In this document: positions 10,944-21,325 of the stretch, one piece after another
Layout: each line of letters starts with the position of its first letter
How positions within the stretch are numbered: position 1 is the stretch's first letter
NCBI GenBank assembly: GCA_010015805.1
Contig: ML978122.1
Location: 1,522,453 to 1,586,452 of the forward strand
Length of the DNA: 64,000 bases
Reading direction: 5' to 3'
Origin: Rhizodiscina lignyota
Taxonomy: Eukaryota > Ascomycota > Dothideomycetes > Aulographales > Rhizodiscinaceae
Notes under the pieces: generated by a model
Told to the model about the DNA's origin: nothing
Seen by the model: the letters and a program-made list of their open reading frames with translations, nothing else
The model's database searches: none
Program-made: the position numbers and the translations under genes

Positions 10944-13686
10944 ATGGCAGAACCCCAGCCGTCGCATATTCGCATTCTTTCTGACGCGGAGGCAAGACCT
11001 GAAAAGGGTGTATATGCTAACGAGAAGGATGTAGAGAGTATCTACGATGAGGAGCTCCCAACAAGGGAGAGCGATTTCAAACGCAGGCAAGTAAGTAAAT
11101 GACCATCTTCTAATCGTAGAGAGAAAGAGCCAACTGATTCTGGAGGCGCCATGTAGACTTTCAAAGGTTGGACGCTTCTCTGGTAAGGCACACCCCAAAC
11201 TCGCCTCAACCAGACAATGCTACGTCGCTCACCTCAATTCCAGGCTGGCGTACCAGAGTACTGGCGTGATCTATGGAGATATTGGAACCTCGCCTCTCTA
11301 CGTGTACTCATCGACCTTCTCCGACAATCCTTCTTACGATGACCTGCTTGGCGCTCTGTCCCTCATAATCTGGAGCCTCACGCTCATTGTTTCGACCAAA
11401 TACGTCTTCATCGTCCTGCGTGTATGTATCCTGTGGTGCAATAGGAACCTGTAGGGCCTGCTGACTTTGATAGGCTGATGATGAAGGAGAAGGGGGAACT
11501 TTCGCGATGTACAATCTTCTCTCGCGTTATGTACGAAACAAAGAATTTGCATGTCCACAAGCTTCGCTAACGCTTCCAAGGCCAATATTGCGCGACATGA
11601 TCCAAAGAAGGAGAAAACGGTCAAGTTGGAGCGATACAAGAGCAATGACCTTCGCCCAACAAACCGTGGAGTTCGAAATTTCATCGAGAAAAGTCGCATT
11701 GCTCACACCATCCTCCAGGCACTGGCTGTTTTCGGAGTCAGCATGATCATCGCAGACGGCGTTCTGACTCCAGCGCAATCGGTTCTTGGAGCCATTCAAG
11801 GACTCAGAGTCGTTAATGAGAATATCAGCACAGGAACGATCATCGGGGTTTCTTGCGCAATCCTTGTCCTTCTATTCCTGGTGCAGCCTTTCGGCATTAC
11901 CAAGATTGGGAGCACGTTCGCTCCGGTGGTCATTGTCTGGCTTCTCTTCAACGCGGCTTTCGGAATATATGTGAGTCCTTCAATGCTGCCTTTTTGCCTT
12001 CTTGGCACAGCTCTCTGCTCATGCAGTCATGCGAGAAGCCAGCTGCTGATTCGACTTGTAGAATCTTGCGGTCTACGACCATTCCGTACTCAAGGCCTTT
12101 TCGCCATACTATGCAGGTCTTTGGTTCGTACGCAACAAAACCTCGGGCTGGATAAATCTAGGTGGGATTCTGCTCGCATTTACTGGTGTCGAGGCCCTCT
12201 TTGCGGATCTGGGTGCATTCTCAAGACGAGCTGTCCAGCTCTCATGGCTTTGTTTTGCGTTTCCCTGCCTCTTACTCGCCTACATCGGCCAAGCGGCGTA
12301 CCTTTCACGAAAGCCGGAGGCTTGGTCGAATCCTTTCTTCGAGACTGTTCCACCCGGAATGTTCTATCCATCTCTTGTGATTGCTATCCTCGCAGCCGTC
12401 GTTGCCTCACAGGCCATGATCACTAGCACCTTTCAGCTTCTTTCTCAGGTCATGAACACGAGCTACTTCCCGCAGATACGGATGATCTACACAAGCGAGA
12501 AGTTCCATGGCCAGGTCTATATTCCGATTGCCAACTGGTTGTTAATGGTTGGCACGGTCATAGTCACTGCAGTGTATAACAATGTAAGATTCCCAACCTG
12601 TATACTTTTTTCGCCATACTAATCAAGGTGATATCGACAGACCACTAGTCTTGGCCATGCTTACGGGGTCTGCGTCATCTTTGTCACGTTCCTAACGACC
12701 AATATGGTCACGATCATTGCGACTGTCGTTTGGCGTTTGCACTGGGCCGTTGTCCTTCCTATCTGGCTAGTTTTCGTGACTCTGGATGGCCTTTACCTGT
12801 CCTCCGCCCTCACAAAAGTTCCAGATGGAGCTTGGTTCACCCTTCTCTTGGCCGTAATCCTTGCAGCGGTCTTCATTCTCTGGCGTTACGGTAAGGAGCA
12901 GCAATGGAAGTCTGAAGAGAAGGGCCGGATGCGAATGACTCAAGTTGTGGTGAAAAACGACAGCGGTAATTACAGGTTGACAGATAGTTTTGGAGGAGGT
13001 GATCTTACTCATATCAAAGGTAATATCATGTCTCTCATTATTATACGGAGATGGACTTTCGCTAACACGTCGCAGGACTTGCAATCTTCTTCGACAAGGG
13101 CGGTGACATGGTGCCTCAGGTCTTCGAAGAGTTCCTCCGCAAATTCGAAGCACTCCCCGATGTCCAGGCATTGCTGCACCTGCGCGCGCTCTCAGTTCCT
13201 CACGTTGCCGAGGATGAAATGGTCGCCGTCTCACAGACCTCACTGCGGAACTGCTACCGAGTCATGATCCGCCACGGCTACAATGATCATGTTGTCAATG
13301 CAGACCTCGGGAGCCTAGTATACTCGCATGTCCGCAAATACATCACAAAGTCGGCTGCGCGCCCATCGCCTTACAGTGGTTCAAATGCGGAAGCGGTGTC
13401 GTCTGCCTCTGGAGTTGAGACACCGCAGGAAGGAACTGCTCCCTTGGAAGGATCCCACGCGCGCATAACCAGCAGGTTGGAAGCTATTGACAGGGCGTAC
13501 TTGACTCAAACTGTGTACATTGTTGGAAAAGAACAGCTCCGCGTTTTGCCTTCAAACAACAATATCTTCAAGCGGATGTTGTTGGGTGTCTTCCTCTTCC
13601 TTCGAGAGAATACGAGAACCAAGGTGGCGAGCTTGAAGATTCCGGTTGACAAATTGGTTGAAGTCGGTTTTGTGAAAGAGCTGTAA
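10944..13686 (+). CDS. HAK/KUP/KT-family high-affinity potassium transporter
   Basis: A plasma-membrane K+ uptake transporter. Eight exons assemble cleanly: 10944-11090, 11157-11182 (26 bp), 11244-11421, 11474-11530, 11581-11970, 12062-12583, 12641-13019 and 13076-13686, giving 769 residues with all phases consistent. The signature [15 protein letters not shown] begins near residue 65, followed by [16 protein letters not shown], the [16 protein letters not shown] region, [14 protein letters not shown], and repeated hydrophobic segments through about residue 520. The soluble C-terminal part ends in a [19 protein letters not shown]-type motif typical of the family. The short, acidic, hydrophilic N-terminus (ATG at 10944) is also typical. 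Length and motifs match fungal HAK1 proteins. Regulation by K+ starvation is known for the family but not shown here. Confidence 0.93.
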
Positions 13687-14223
13687 CACTTTGAGGGAGA
13701 GAATAGAAGGTAAACGGGGAGGGCGAAAGTTCTTAAAGAGATATATGCGTCGATAGTTTCTATGTTCAAGTTCTGTTCACGACTAGCTTGATGAGACTCG
13801 TGACACTGGCAAACGGTTCATTGATCAAGAGTGGAGCCAACATGGTTGATGCCTGCGTGGACTTGCGACATTCGTAGCCACGATGAAGTTCGTTGATGAG
13901 TTAGCTCGCCTGTAACTCACAAGGTTGAGCTCCCAGTGATCATCCTGCTAGCCGCGGAGCACATGCTTGGACAGTCTAACACACGATTGCTGCTGGCTAT
14001 TTGCGGATCCGCGCGTTTACTCAAAGCCAGAGTCACTCTTGTAACCTCCTAACACGTCACCAAGCCTCCCGCAACTGTTGTCACTACGTGATCCCACACC
14101 ATTTACGTTCTCTTGCCGCCTAATTCCTGCTCATAAATAAGACTCTCACTTCAACTTTCAACCTACACACAACACCGCATTTTGTTACGCCCGGCCGTAC
14201 CCAGCTGCGCGAGAGTCTCCACC
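13687..14223. other. Intergenic spacer
   Basis: About 540 bp between the HAK transporter stop and the next rightward gene. It should hold the HAK 3' UTR and the promoter of the following gene; a TATA-like CATAAATAAG lies at about 14132-14141. Nothing else is recognised. Confidence 0.5.
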
Positions 14224-15876
14224 ATGGCAGACACGTCAACTTCACACGCGAAAACGCCTCAGTCGTACAAGTTCATGAAACCCGGTGTCTCTAAGGGTCC
14301 ATTCCTCATTTCGAGTGATGAAGAGGAGGAGGACAGCGAGTCCGACGACAACACGAGAAACAACGAGAAGGAAGAGAAAGGCAAGAGCCATGCAAAGGAG
14401 GATGGCAGCGGGCCAGAAAACGAGGAACACGCGATGCAGGAGGACGATGTGAAGAACCGGAACTTGTCTCGTACTACCGCAATGGCACAGGCTCCAGCTC
14501 CTTCATCAAACACAGCAGCTAAGAAGCAGAGGCGCCCGACCGAGATGGCAGCAGCCCTGTACGGTGGACCCGATGACCCCAAGTGGAACGATGTAGAGGA
14601 GCAGGTCTGGAACAAGGTTGTACGCCGTGGCACACCACCTCTCAAGGCTGGCGGAGGAACATTTAGTCGTGTAACTGAATCACGGACGCCGGACGCCAGG
14701 CTGTGGAGGAAAACGAAAGCGACTGGGCTTGTTCCTCCGAGGAAGCTTGCTGCTGCCGAGCATCCAAAGAAGAACGACAGAGATAGGGGTGCCAAAGATC
14801 CGCAATGGGATGGACCAGCATCAGGAGCATTGAGAGACATGAATAGGAGGAAGTTCCAAAAGTTCCAAGAGGCGCGGAATCTTCGATCCACTCCTCCCAT
14901 CACTGGCAAATGGCGTGGAGAGGGCGCAACGGGAGTATTTGATGGAGGAGATAGTCTGGAAGGGGATGGAGATTCCATTGCAATGAACGTGGACCAGAGT
15001 TCCAGAGCCTCGAGCCCAAATGCGCTCCATGTTGTGTCAGACGAAGAAGAACTGCCCACGCAGCCTTCTAAGGCATCTTCCCAGGCCAAGAAGTTCACCA
15101 AACAGACCGTCTTCCCAACGAGTAGCTCAACGGCCTCCGACACATCGGATGCATCCTCCAACGAAGACTTCGAGCAAGAGCAGGAACTTGCTCAGATTCG
15201 CGAGAAAGCAAAGGAGAGAAGGATGCAGAGGTTGAATGAGAAATCCTCTGCTGCGAAGGTCGACAATGCTGAGGCCGAGCGTGCTAAGCCACCGTTACCA
15301 GATACGCCCTCTAAGCAAACCAACAAGAAGTCCAAGAAGAAGAAGAAGGACGCACAGCCGCCGGTCACATTCTCGATAATATCGAGACCGGTATTCAGAG
15401 TGGATGACACGACCGGACATCTGAGCGTATCCGGTGCCGTCGTGAGCGCCCGACAAGTCCTTGCGTCGAAATCGATCAGGGAGAAGAATCGTGAGGCACT
15501 CCGCTCCGCCTCGACGAGAGCCAAGCCAAAAGAGTCGGTCAATGATCGTATCAACCAGCTCCTCGGCACGACCAAGGAGTCAGCAAAAGAGAGCGAGGAG
15601 GCGGCAGCTGAGGCAGAAGAGCCGATGGTATCCGTTGAGCCTGAAGTTGTGGCCCCGAAAGTCTCGCAAAGGGATATTCAGGTTGGAGACTTCTTTCGCG
15701 AGGCAGGATCTGTCGAGAAGCCAGCAGCAGAGGCCGAGAGTTCAGGCACAGGCAAGAAGAGACCCCGTGAAGTTCTTACGCCACTTGGGGATCGCCGATT
15801 CCGTCATGTGCGAATGGAAGAGAAGAGGTTGGATGAGGAGGAGAAGAAGAGAGGCCGATCAGCTTCAGGTCGTTGA
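14224..15876 (+). CDS. Hypothetical acidic/basic low-complexity protein
   Basis: A single-exon gene for a 550-residue protein starting at ATG 14224 (MADTSTSHAKTPQ). I do not recognise a family. What can be seen: an acidic tract SSDEEEEDSESDD near residue 33, a more conserved-looking segment around residues 105-150 (AAALYGGPDDPKWNDVEEQV then NKVVRRGTPPL), many Lys/Arg-rich and Glu-rich stretches, a lysine run near residue 380 (KKSKKKKKD) that could be a nuclear localisation signal, and a charged C-terminus. The composition suggests a disordered nuclear protein, but that is inference. It is transcribed in the same direction as the HAK gene, about 540 bp downstream of it. The TTG at 14182 in the same frame is not used as start because the ATG has a good context (ACCATGG). 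Confidence 0.8.
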   Translation: MADTSTSHAKTPQSYKFMKPGVSKGPFLISSDEEEEDSESDDNTRNNEKEEKGKSHAKEDGSGPENEEHAMQEDDVKNRNLSRTTAMAQAPAPSSNTAAKKQRRPTEMAAALYGGPDDPKWNDVEEQVWNKVVRRGTPPLKAGGGTFSRVTESRTPDARLWRKTKATGLVPPRKLAAAEHPKKNDRDRGAKDPQWDGPASGALRDMNRRKFQKFQEARNLRSTPPITGKWRGEGATGVFDGGDSLEGDGDSIAMNVDQSSRASSPNALHVVSDEEELPTQPSKASSQAKKFTKQTVFPTSSSTASDTSDASSNEDFEQEQELAQIREKAKERRMQRLNEKSSAAKVDNAEAERAKPPLPDTPSKQTNKKSKKKKKDAQPPVTFSIISRPVFRVDDTTGHLSVSGAVVSARQVLASKSIREKNREALRSASTRAKPKESVNDRINQLLGTTKESAKESEEAAAEAEEPMVSVEPEVVAPKVSQRDIQVGDFFREAGSVEKPAAEAESSGTGKKRPREVLTPLGDRRFRHVRMEEKRLDEEEKKRGRSASGR

Positions 15877-17370
15877 GGTGATATGGTGATTCGAGAGTAG
15901 TCGTGCTTACCGGTTGGTCTGTTCGAGAACAAGCACGGCCGGTTTACATTTGAAGAATCGGCGTTGAAACGGATGCGTATAACAATGCCCACAGTTTGTA
16001 CATGGCATGCCTAAAAATCAGTCTAAGCAGTAGCAGAATAACAATATGAGGATGATCGAAACTCGATTCTCTATCAAATGACCGAGCTCTCTGGACTACA
16101 GATCCTAGGGGCTTTGAGAATATCGGGGATACGTTGGATCAAGCTCTGTGGCAGAGGAGATTCCACTGATTGTAGCGCTGAGTCGTGCTGAATTGGGTGG
16201 CCACTAATAAAGCGAGTTGACTTTTTCTGATACTGGAGTTCGAGGTGAGCTGGCTTCTGGCTTATTAGGAAACATTATTCTGGCACGGTTCACGTGCAGG
16301 AAAAGCTCTTCGTCTCAACGAGGCAGGGTGTCCAATAATCCTCTGGGATTATGGATTATCATAATCTTAATGATCAAGATTATCATAATCGGATTATAAT
16401 TAGATTATAATCCTAGTACCTAAGCCTAGGGGGGTAGTACCTAAACTTAGGGGGGCTTAGGTCCCGAAAGCTAGGTGCTCTAGGGGTATGCACAGATCAT
16501 TATTTTTAAAATTTAGAGTACAGTAATTAAAAGTTACAGCCACCTAGCTTTAGGTACCTAACCCTTCTAGGGCTAGGTACATCCAGATTCTAAGAGGATT
16601 ATATAATGTCATAATCAGGATTATCATAATCTAACCTAATCCATAATCGTTCATAATCTGATTATTGGACACCCTACAATGAGGCTATATAACAAGCCAC
16701 TGTTCGATCTTTATACGTGAGAATGAGATACTGCGCACTGAATACAGGTAACTCGCCGGCTCTTTTTGAACAGCATGAAGTAGATATAAAGCTTGGCGCC
16801 AAGCTCGGAAATATAACATCCATACGGCCGTAGTCGTCATTGGGTTAGTTGTGGCTTCTTCTAACATTGACGCTGCTTGAAATGGGAAGCAGTACCCTTT
16901 CACTCCATCATCGTGCGAAAGACTACAAGTGCACCATGGCGCTCTTTATGTGAATTGTGCAAAACATGCAGGCAATACAGGATCACATTTACAAGGAGGC
17001 ACGAGGAATTTCACAATTGAATTTCAATAATCTTGTTGTTTCCAAGTAAAGCGCCATGCTGCGCCATGCTGCGCTATATGCTCCTGTGCTCTGATTGGAC
17101 GCAGCATGTTTGACAAATTGTCTCAGCGTTGTTCCATTCAAGAAAGGAGTAAGACGACCATCATCTTGAATCTGAGCAATCGGAAATATCAACGTTCCTG
17201 AAAGACGGCATTTCGACGCCGCTCGCCCTTCCGTCGTTGGCCCTCATCCCAGAATCCAGTCGTCGCATGATGCATCTATTTCGAGCCCTATCGGCTCAGG
17301 TAATTATTAGTCTATTACGTATCGTGAGCCTAATCGTACACAATATACACAAAACGTCCTCTTTCCTTTG
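15877..17370. other. Convergent intergenic region containing a MITE
   Basis: About 1.5 kb between the stops of convergent genes. The middle is occupied by the MITE described separately. A short tandem repeat of a 10-bp unit (GCGCCATGCT, two full copies and a degraded third) lies at about 17050-17082. No coding frame is convincing. Confidence 0.5.
16324..16676. mobile_element. hAT-type MITE (353 bp, non-coding)
   Basis: A short, AT-rich, non-coding DNA transposon derivative. The left end reads CAGGGTGTCCAATAATC and the reverse complement of the right end reads TAGGGTGTCCAATAATC: 16 of 17 terminal bases agree, and the YAGGG start is typical of hAT elements. The flanks carry an 8-bp target-site duplication, CAACGAGG at 16316-16323 and CAATGAGG at 16677-16684, with one C/T difference. 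Inside, ATTATCATAATC-like units and CCTAAGCCTAGGGG/CTAGGTAC-like stretches recur in opposite orientation, so nearly the whole element can fold back. No transposase frame is present; it would depend on an autonomous relative elsewhere. The single mismatch in the duplication suggests a fairly recent insertion. Confidence 0.85.
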
Positions 17371-18843
17371 TCAGAAGTCAGTTCTCGTTGTCCTATAATC
17401 CGAAGTCGCCCCATCACAATAGTGGTGGTCTGCCATCAACTCGCGCGCATCGACGTCCATGAAAGCGCCACGGCTGTCAGCGACGCCGAAGCCTAGCCAA
17501 ATCTCATCATCGAGGAATCCGTGTGCTCGGTTTTCGGGTGGTGAGGTTGTGTTGAAGAAGTAACTCATGTGCATGGTGTAGACGTATTCGCGTGATTTCG
17601 TCCCGTGGTATGTGAGTCGCTTGGAGATGGAGCGCCATTCGAACGGTCGGGTGATGTTCCATGTTGCGATGCGTGGTTCGTACCAGTTCAGTGGTTTAAC
17701 GTATTTTGGTTGGATGATGCCAAAGTTGACGGTGTTGTGGATGTTAGGCTCACACTCGCCTCTGTTGCAGAGAGTCATGCTGAGAACGGGTGTGCCTTGG
17801 TGTATCTGCCAATATCCGTACTTGTCTACCAGATTGTGTAGACACGTTGCCCTTTTTGGCTCTGCTGGCTGTTCAGGCTCTCCGGCACCGGAGAGATAGA
17901 AGGCTTCATCGAGTGGCGAGGATGAGGGAGGTGTTTTCACGGGTCGGACGTATTCATCGAATCGGTCGAACTTATAGGCCCTTTGCCCGTCAAGCTCTAC
18001 GTTGAAGAAAATGTCTCCCGCATCGGGGCCAAATGGTGCCTGGAATGGCGCCCAATTCTTCTCCACTGATCGTGGCTCTGCTCTGTGGAGTCGCACTGGG
18101 GTGTCAAACTCAATAGGTGGTAGATGTGTACCGTATTCACCAAGAGCCTCGTCGAGCCTTGGCGTGACAGCTCGGGCGTCGACCATGTACATGGAAAAAC
18201 ACTCCTTGATGTTGCCGATAGGATAAATGTTCGTAAACATCAGCATTGGCGCGCCAGAGGTGGTCCACCATGCCTTAACATCCTCAGGTCCAATGTAATC
18301 GTGCCTTTCACAGGTATGCTTGATTGCTGGTTCGTAGAGGTGATCCAAGATCGTTTCATTCCACATCTCGAAGTTTTTCATGACTGGATTTCCGAAGCCA
18401 TCTTTTGTGAGGTTCGCGAAGAAGACGGCGACCCGGCTCTTCCTATATCTTTGTTCGCCGATATGTATCATTTCGTGTCTGAGTCGGCCGAACACCATGA
18501 ATTGATGCGCAGAGCTTTGCGGGAGTTCGAGGAATGTTGGATTGTAGAATTGCGGCTGGAGTCCGCTGTCGTCGATCGTATTGAAGAGGCCATTGGGATT
18601 TCGCTTCGACCAGATAATTTGTAGATCTTCGAGTTTCTCCTGGGTAGAGCTTGGTCTGATCGGTTGGGTAACTTGCGGCGAGAGAGGTTGTTGTGATTTC
18701 TGCACGTCACGGAAGGGATTGAGCTTAGGATGGTGAACTTCGACCCTCAAAGAAATCAGGGTCGAAATGCCGTAGAGGGTGAAAATGGAGAAGGCAATGA
18801 GCAACAACAGGCGTGTCGAGGGTCGAGAATTTGTGTTGATCAT
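17371..18843 (-). CDS. Probable beta-1,2-mannosyltransferase (GT91/BMT family), type II membrane protein
   Basis: A single-exon gene for a 490-residue protein starting at ATG 18843. The N-terminus has a short cytosolic tail and one hydrophobic segment (about residues 11-31, LLLLIAFSIFTLYGISTLI), the layout of a Golgi type II glycosyltransferase. The lumenal part contains YIGPEDVKAWWTTSGAPMLM, which resembles the GPEDPR..G.P motif of beta-mannosyl-transferring folds, and near the end HGFLDDEIWLGFGVAD, resembling the BMT-family end. These make GT91 (fungal beta-mannosyltransferase, cell-wall mannan) the best match I can give from memory. The acceptor and linkage are inferred from the family. 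Potential N-glycosylation sites (NLT, NET, NIT, NTT) fit a secretory-pathway location. Confidence 0.65.
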   Translation of the reverse strand: MINTNSRPSTRLLLLIAFSIFTLYGISTLISLRVEVHHPKLNPFRDVQKSQQPLSPQVTQPIRPSSTQEKLEDLQIIWSKRNPNGLFNTIDDSGLQPQFYNPTFLELPQSSAHQFMVFGRLRHEMIHIGEQRYRKSRVAVFFANLTKDGFGNPVMKNFEMWNETILDHLYEPAIKHTCERHDYIGPEDVKAWWTTSGAPMLMFTNIYPIGNIKECFSMYMVDARAVTPRLDEALGEYGTHLPPIEFDTPVRLHRAEPRSVEKNWAPFQAPFGPDAGDIFFNVELDGQRAYKFDRFDEYVRPVKTPPSSSPLDEAFYLSGAGEPEQPAEPKRATCLHNLVDKYGYWQIHQGTPVLSMTLCNRGECEPNIHNTVNFGIIQPKYVKPLNWYEPRIATWNITRPFEWRSISKRLTYHGTKSREYVYTMHMSYFFNTTSPPENRAHGFLDDEIWLGFGVADSRGAFMDVDARELMADHHYCDGATSDYRTTRTDF

Positions 18844-20012
18844 TTTGACCCTGGCGACGCCTTTGCGGCAGCGAGTGGCGAGAGGAGGATCCTATTTCAC
18901 AGCATTTAAGAGAAATGGATGTTGTTAAGTAAACAGGCAATTTTAGAACTTATGTTGTGCTCTGCGGCGAAGCGTTGCGCAACGGTGTAAGCTGCATGGG
19001 AACCTTGGTGCTTACCAGGTGCTTCAGGCGAGGAGCCTAGATTTCAGGCTTCGCCCTGTTTGACTTCTTAATCGGGATTGTGTAATGGGTACGCAATTGG
19101 CCCCGCAAATTGTGGACGCGAAAGATGGGAAACTAAAGAAACGGTGCTTAAGCTGCTAGTTCGGCGGCGTGGTGGGGTGCGGCACAGTACTGGCACGGCT
19201 GGTGCAGGTGGAAACTTGGAAGACGCGTGTTGTGCGTGTGGTGATAGGACTGGCAGAACGGGCTTGGCTATCACCACCTTCAGCCCTGCGAGCGCCAGCA
19301 AAGAGGTTGAGGAGTTTCCGCTGCCCTGATGCGTCTCCAGGGATGCCAGATGCGTAATCAACGATGAAACCTGGTCTTGTGGATCGAACCGTGGCTAGGT
19401 GCCGGCTTATGAGGGAGAAGGGTGCTGCGACCTGGTGAGCGCACTTTCGCGGATGGAATGGAGATCTCATACAATCTTCCCTTGCGCTCGCGTGCTAAGC
19501 TTAATCAAGCACTTACAGTGGTCAAAGTCTCCGCACCCTTTTCACTCTGATACATCCAGCAGTGTCCGTTTGCGATTGCAGCCGGAGGGTTCCGGTGCAA
19601 GGGAGGACAGCTTTGCTGGACGTAGTGCATACTTAACGCCCAACAATCAGCTCTAGCACAAGTCGAAGTCATTCAATATTGCGGGCGACGTTGAGTGGCT
19701 TCTGCTGAGGCCTACCGCGTAGATACACCCGGGGTCAACCGTTGAAGAAGAGAAGCAGGTTTTTTCACCTCAGCGAAATCCTCTGAAAAGTTCGGGTAAG
19801 GAGGGTACGGCTACGGCAAAGGGCCGGCGGACTTTAGCGCACGGCTTGACATTACGGCACATGCCTACAGAGTTACTGCCACCACCACCTACCCACCCGT
19901 TCTCCACGATGCAGGACGACGTCATGGCATAGCTCGTAGATCGCCAAAGCTCCCATCGTCAACTAAATCTACAGTATGGCGGAGGTTCTTAAGGAGTGGT
20001 AATCCCTTTAAT
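18844..20012. other. Divergent promoter region
   Basis: About 1.2 kb between the starts of the leftward mannosyltransferase and the rightward radical-SAM gene. It must contain both promoters. Short open frames around 19078-19470 overlap on both strands without recognisable protein character. No RNA gene or repeat is seen. Confidence 0.5.
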
Positions 20013-21177
20013 ATGTTTGCAGGTCCGTTACGGACATTGCGGTCAAACCATCTAAAAGCTCCTTCTTCTTTGTCTCGATTCCTCCATCTTGCTCCACCTT
20101 TTCTCCTCGACGATTACATTCCTCGCTACAATCTCCTATCGTCTGTCGATGCCGCGAAGAAGCGATCGGAAGCGTACGCGCACTTGAGGAATTGTAATCT
20201 GTGTCCAAGGCTTTGCGGTGTCAATCGATTCGAACGGACGGGGACTTGTCTCATTGGGGCTGATGTTAAAGTCAATGTGATCGCGCCCCATTTCGGAGAA
20301 GGCATGCTAGTTCCTTCAAACCATTTAATACGTTCTGCTGATTGCTTTGTCTTCAGAGCCGTGCATACAGGGCCATAATGGCTCTGGCTCGGTCTTCTTC
20401 TCTGGCTGCAATCTACGTTGTGTGTTCTGCCAGAATCACGACATCGCTCACCAACGTAATGGATTTGACCTAACCCCGGAACAACTCGCCGAGTGGTACA
20501 TCAAGCTCCAAGAAGTGGGCCATGTGCATAACATAAATCTTGTTACGGCCGAGCACGTTGTGCCACAAGTCGTCCTCTCGATCCTTCATGCCCGCGAACT
20601 TGGGTTGCGGTTGCCAATAATTTACAATACTTCCTCATTCGATTCGCTTGAATCAATAAAGCTTTTGAATGGCCTGGTAGACATATATCTCCCTGATTTC
20701 AAAGTGTGGAAAGACAGCACCTCGAAGCGGCTGCTGAAGGCGGATAATTACACGGCGACGGCGATGGAGAGCATCAAGGCGATGCATGAACAAGTTGGGG
20801 ATCTGTGCTTTACACCTGATGGCATTGCTAAGAAGGGCGTGCTAGTCAGACATCTGGTTATGCCTGGAAAAGAGGACGAGGGACAAGAGATTGTGAAATG
20901 GTTGGCCGAGAATGTATCAAAGGACATATTCGTGCACATCATGGAGCAGTATCATCCCAGGGCGCATGTGGGTAAACCGAAACGCGAAACGGCAAAAAGC
21001 AATTCCGTTGATCCTGGAGGGAAGCCGTTGTCTGAAGAGAAGGTGAAACGGGTCCGCTATGAAGATATCAACCGGCCAGTGAGCGATCAGGAAGTCTCAC
21101 TCGTGAAGCAAGCTGCACAGAGGGCAGGATTGTGGAGATTCGTAGAAGTTGCTGAGCACGGTGGTTTCAATATATGA
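20013..21177 (+). CDS. PflX-like radical-SAM protein (COG1313 type)
   Basis: A two-exon gene: 20013-20301 and 20357-21177, giving 369 residues. The intron (20302-20356) begins with GC (AAG|GCATGC) and ends in TTCAG; joining at this point restores HFGEEPCIQGHNGSGSVFFS in frame, so a GC-AG intron is strongly supported. The radical-SAM cluster motif is C114-X3-C118-X2-C121 (GCNLRCVFCQNHDIAHQ). An N-terminal cysteine set, C61-X2-C64-X3-C68 plus C79 (CNLCPRLCGVNR then TGTC), is typical of PflX-like proteins related to pyruvate formate-lyase activase. The first ~50 residues are basic and could be a mitochondrial presequence (inference). The family is mainly prokaryotic and its substrate is not established. 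The last 30 residues (AGLWRFVEVAEHGGFNI) match the usual end. Confidence 0.85.
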
Positions 21178-21325
21178 AGGCACAGAGGCCATTTTAATGT
21201 TTTGTCCCTGCAGACAATGGAGACGTGGGTGCAAGCGAGGAATATAGTGAGCACCGTGGCCATACTTTCGCTCTTGCGAAGTTTCCAAGATCACTTCTTC
21301 CTCTCTTTGTCTCCAATCATCCACT

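Noticed and set aside
14259-15161. 300-codon antisense frame inside the acidic-protein gene
   Set aside because: Serine/leucine-rich shadow of the Glu/Lys/Ala-rich coding strand.
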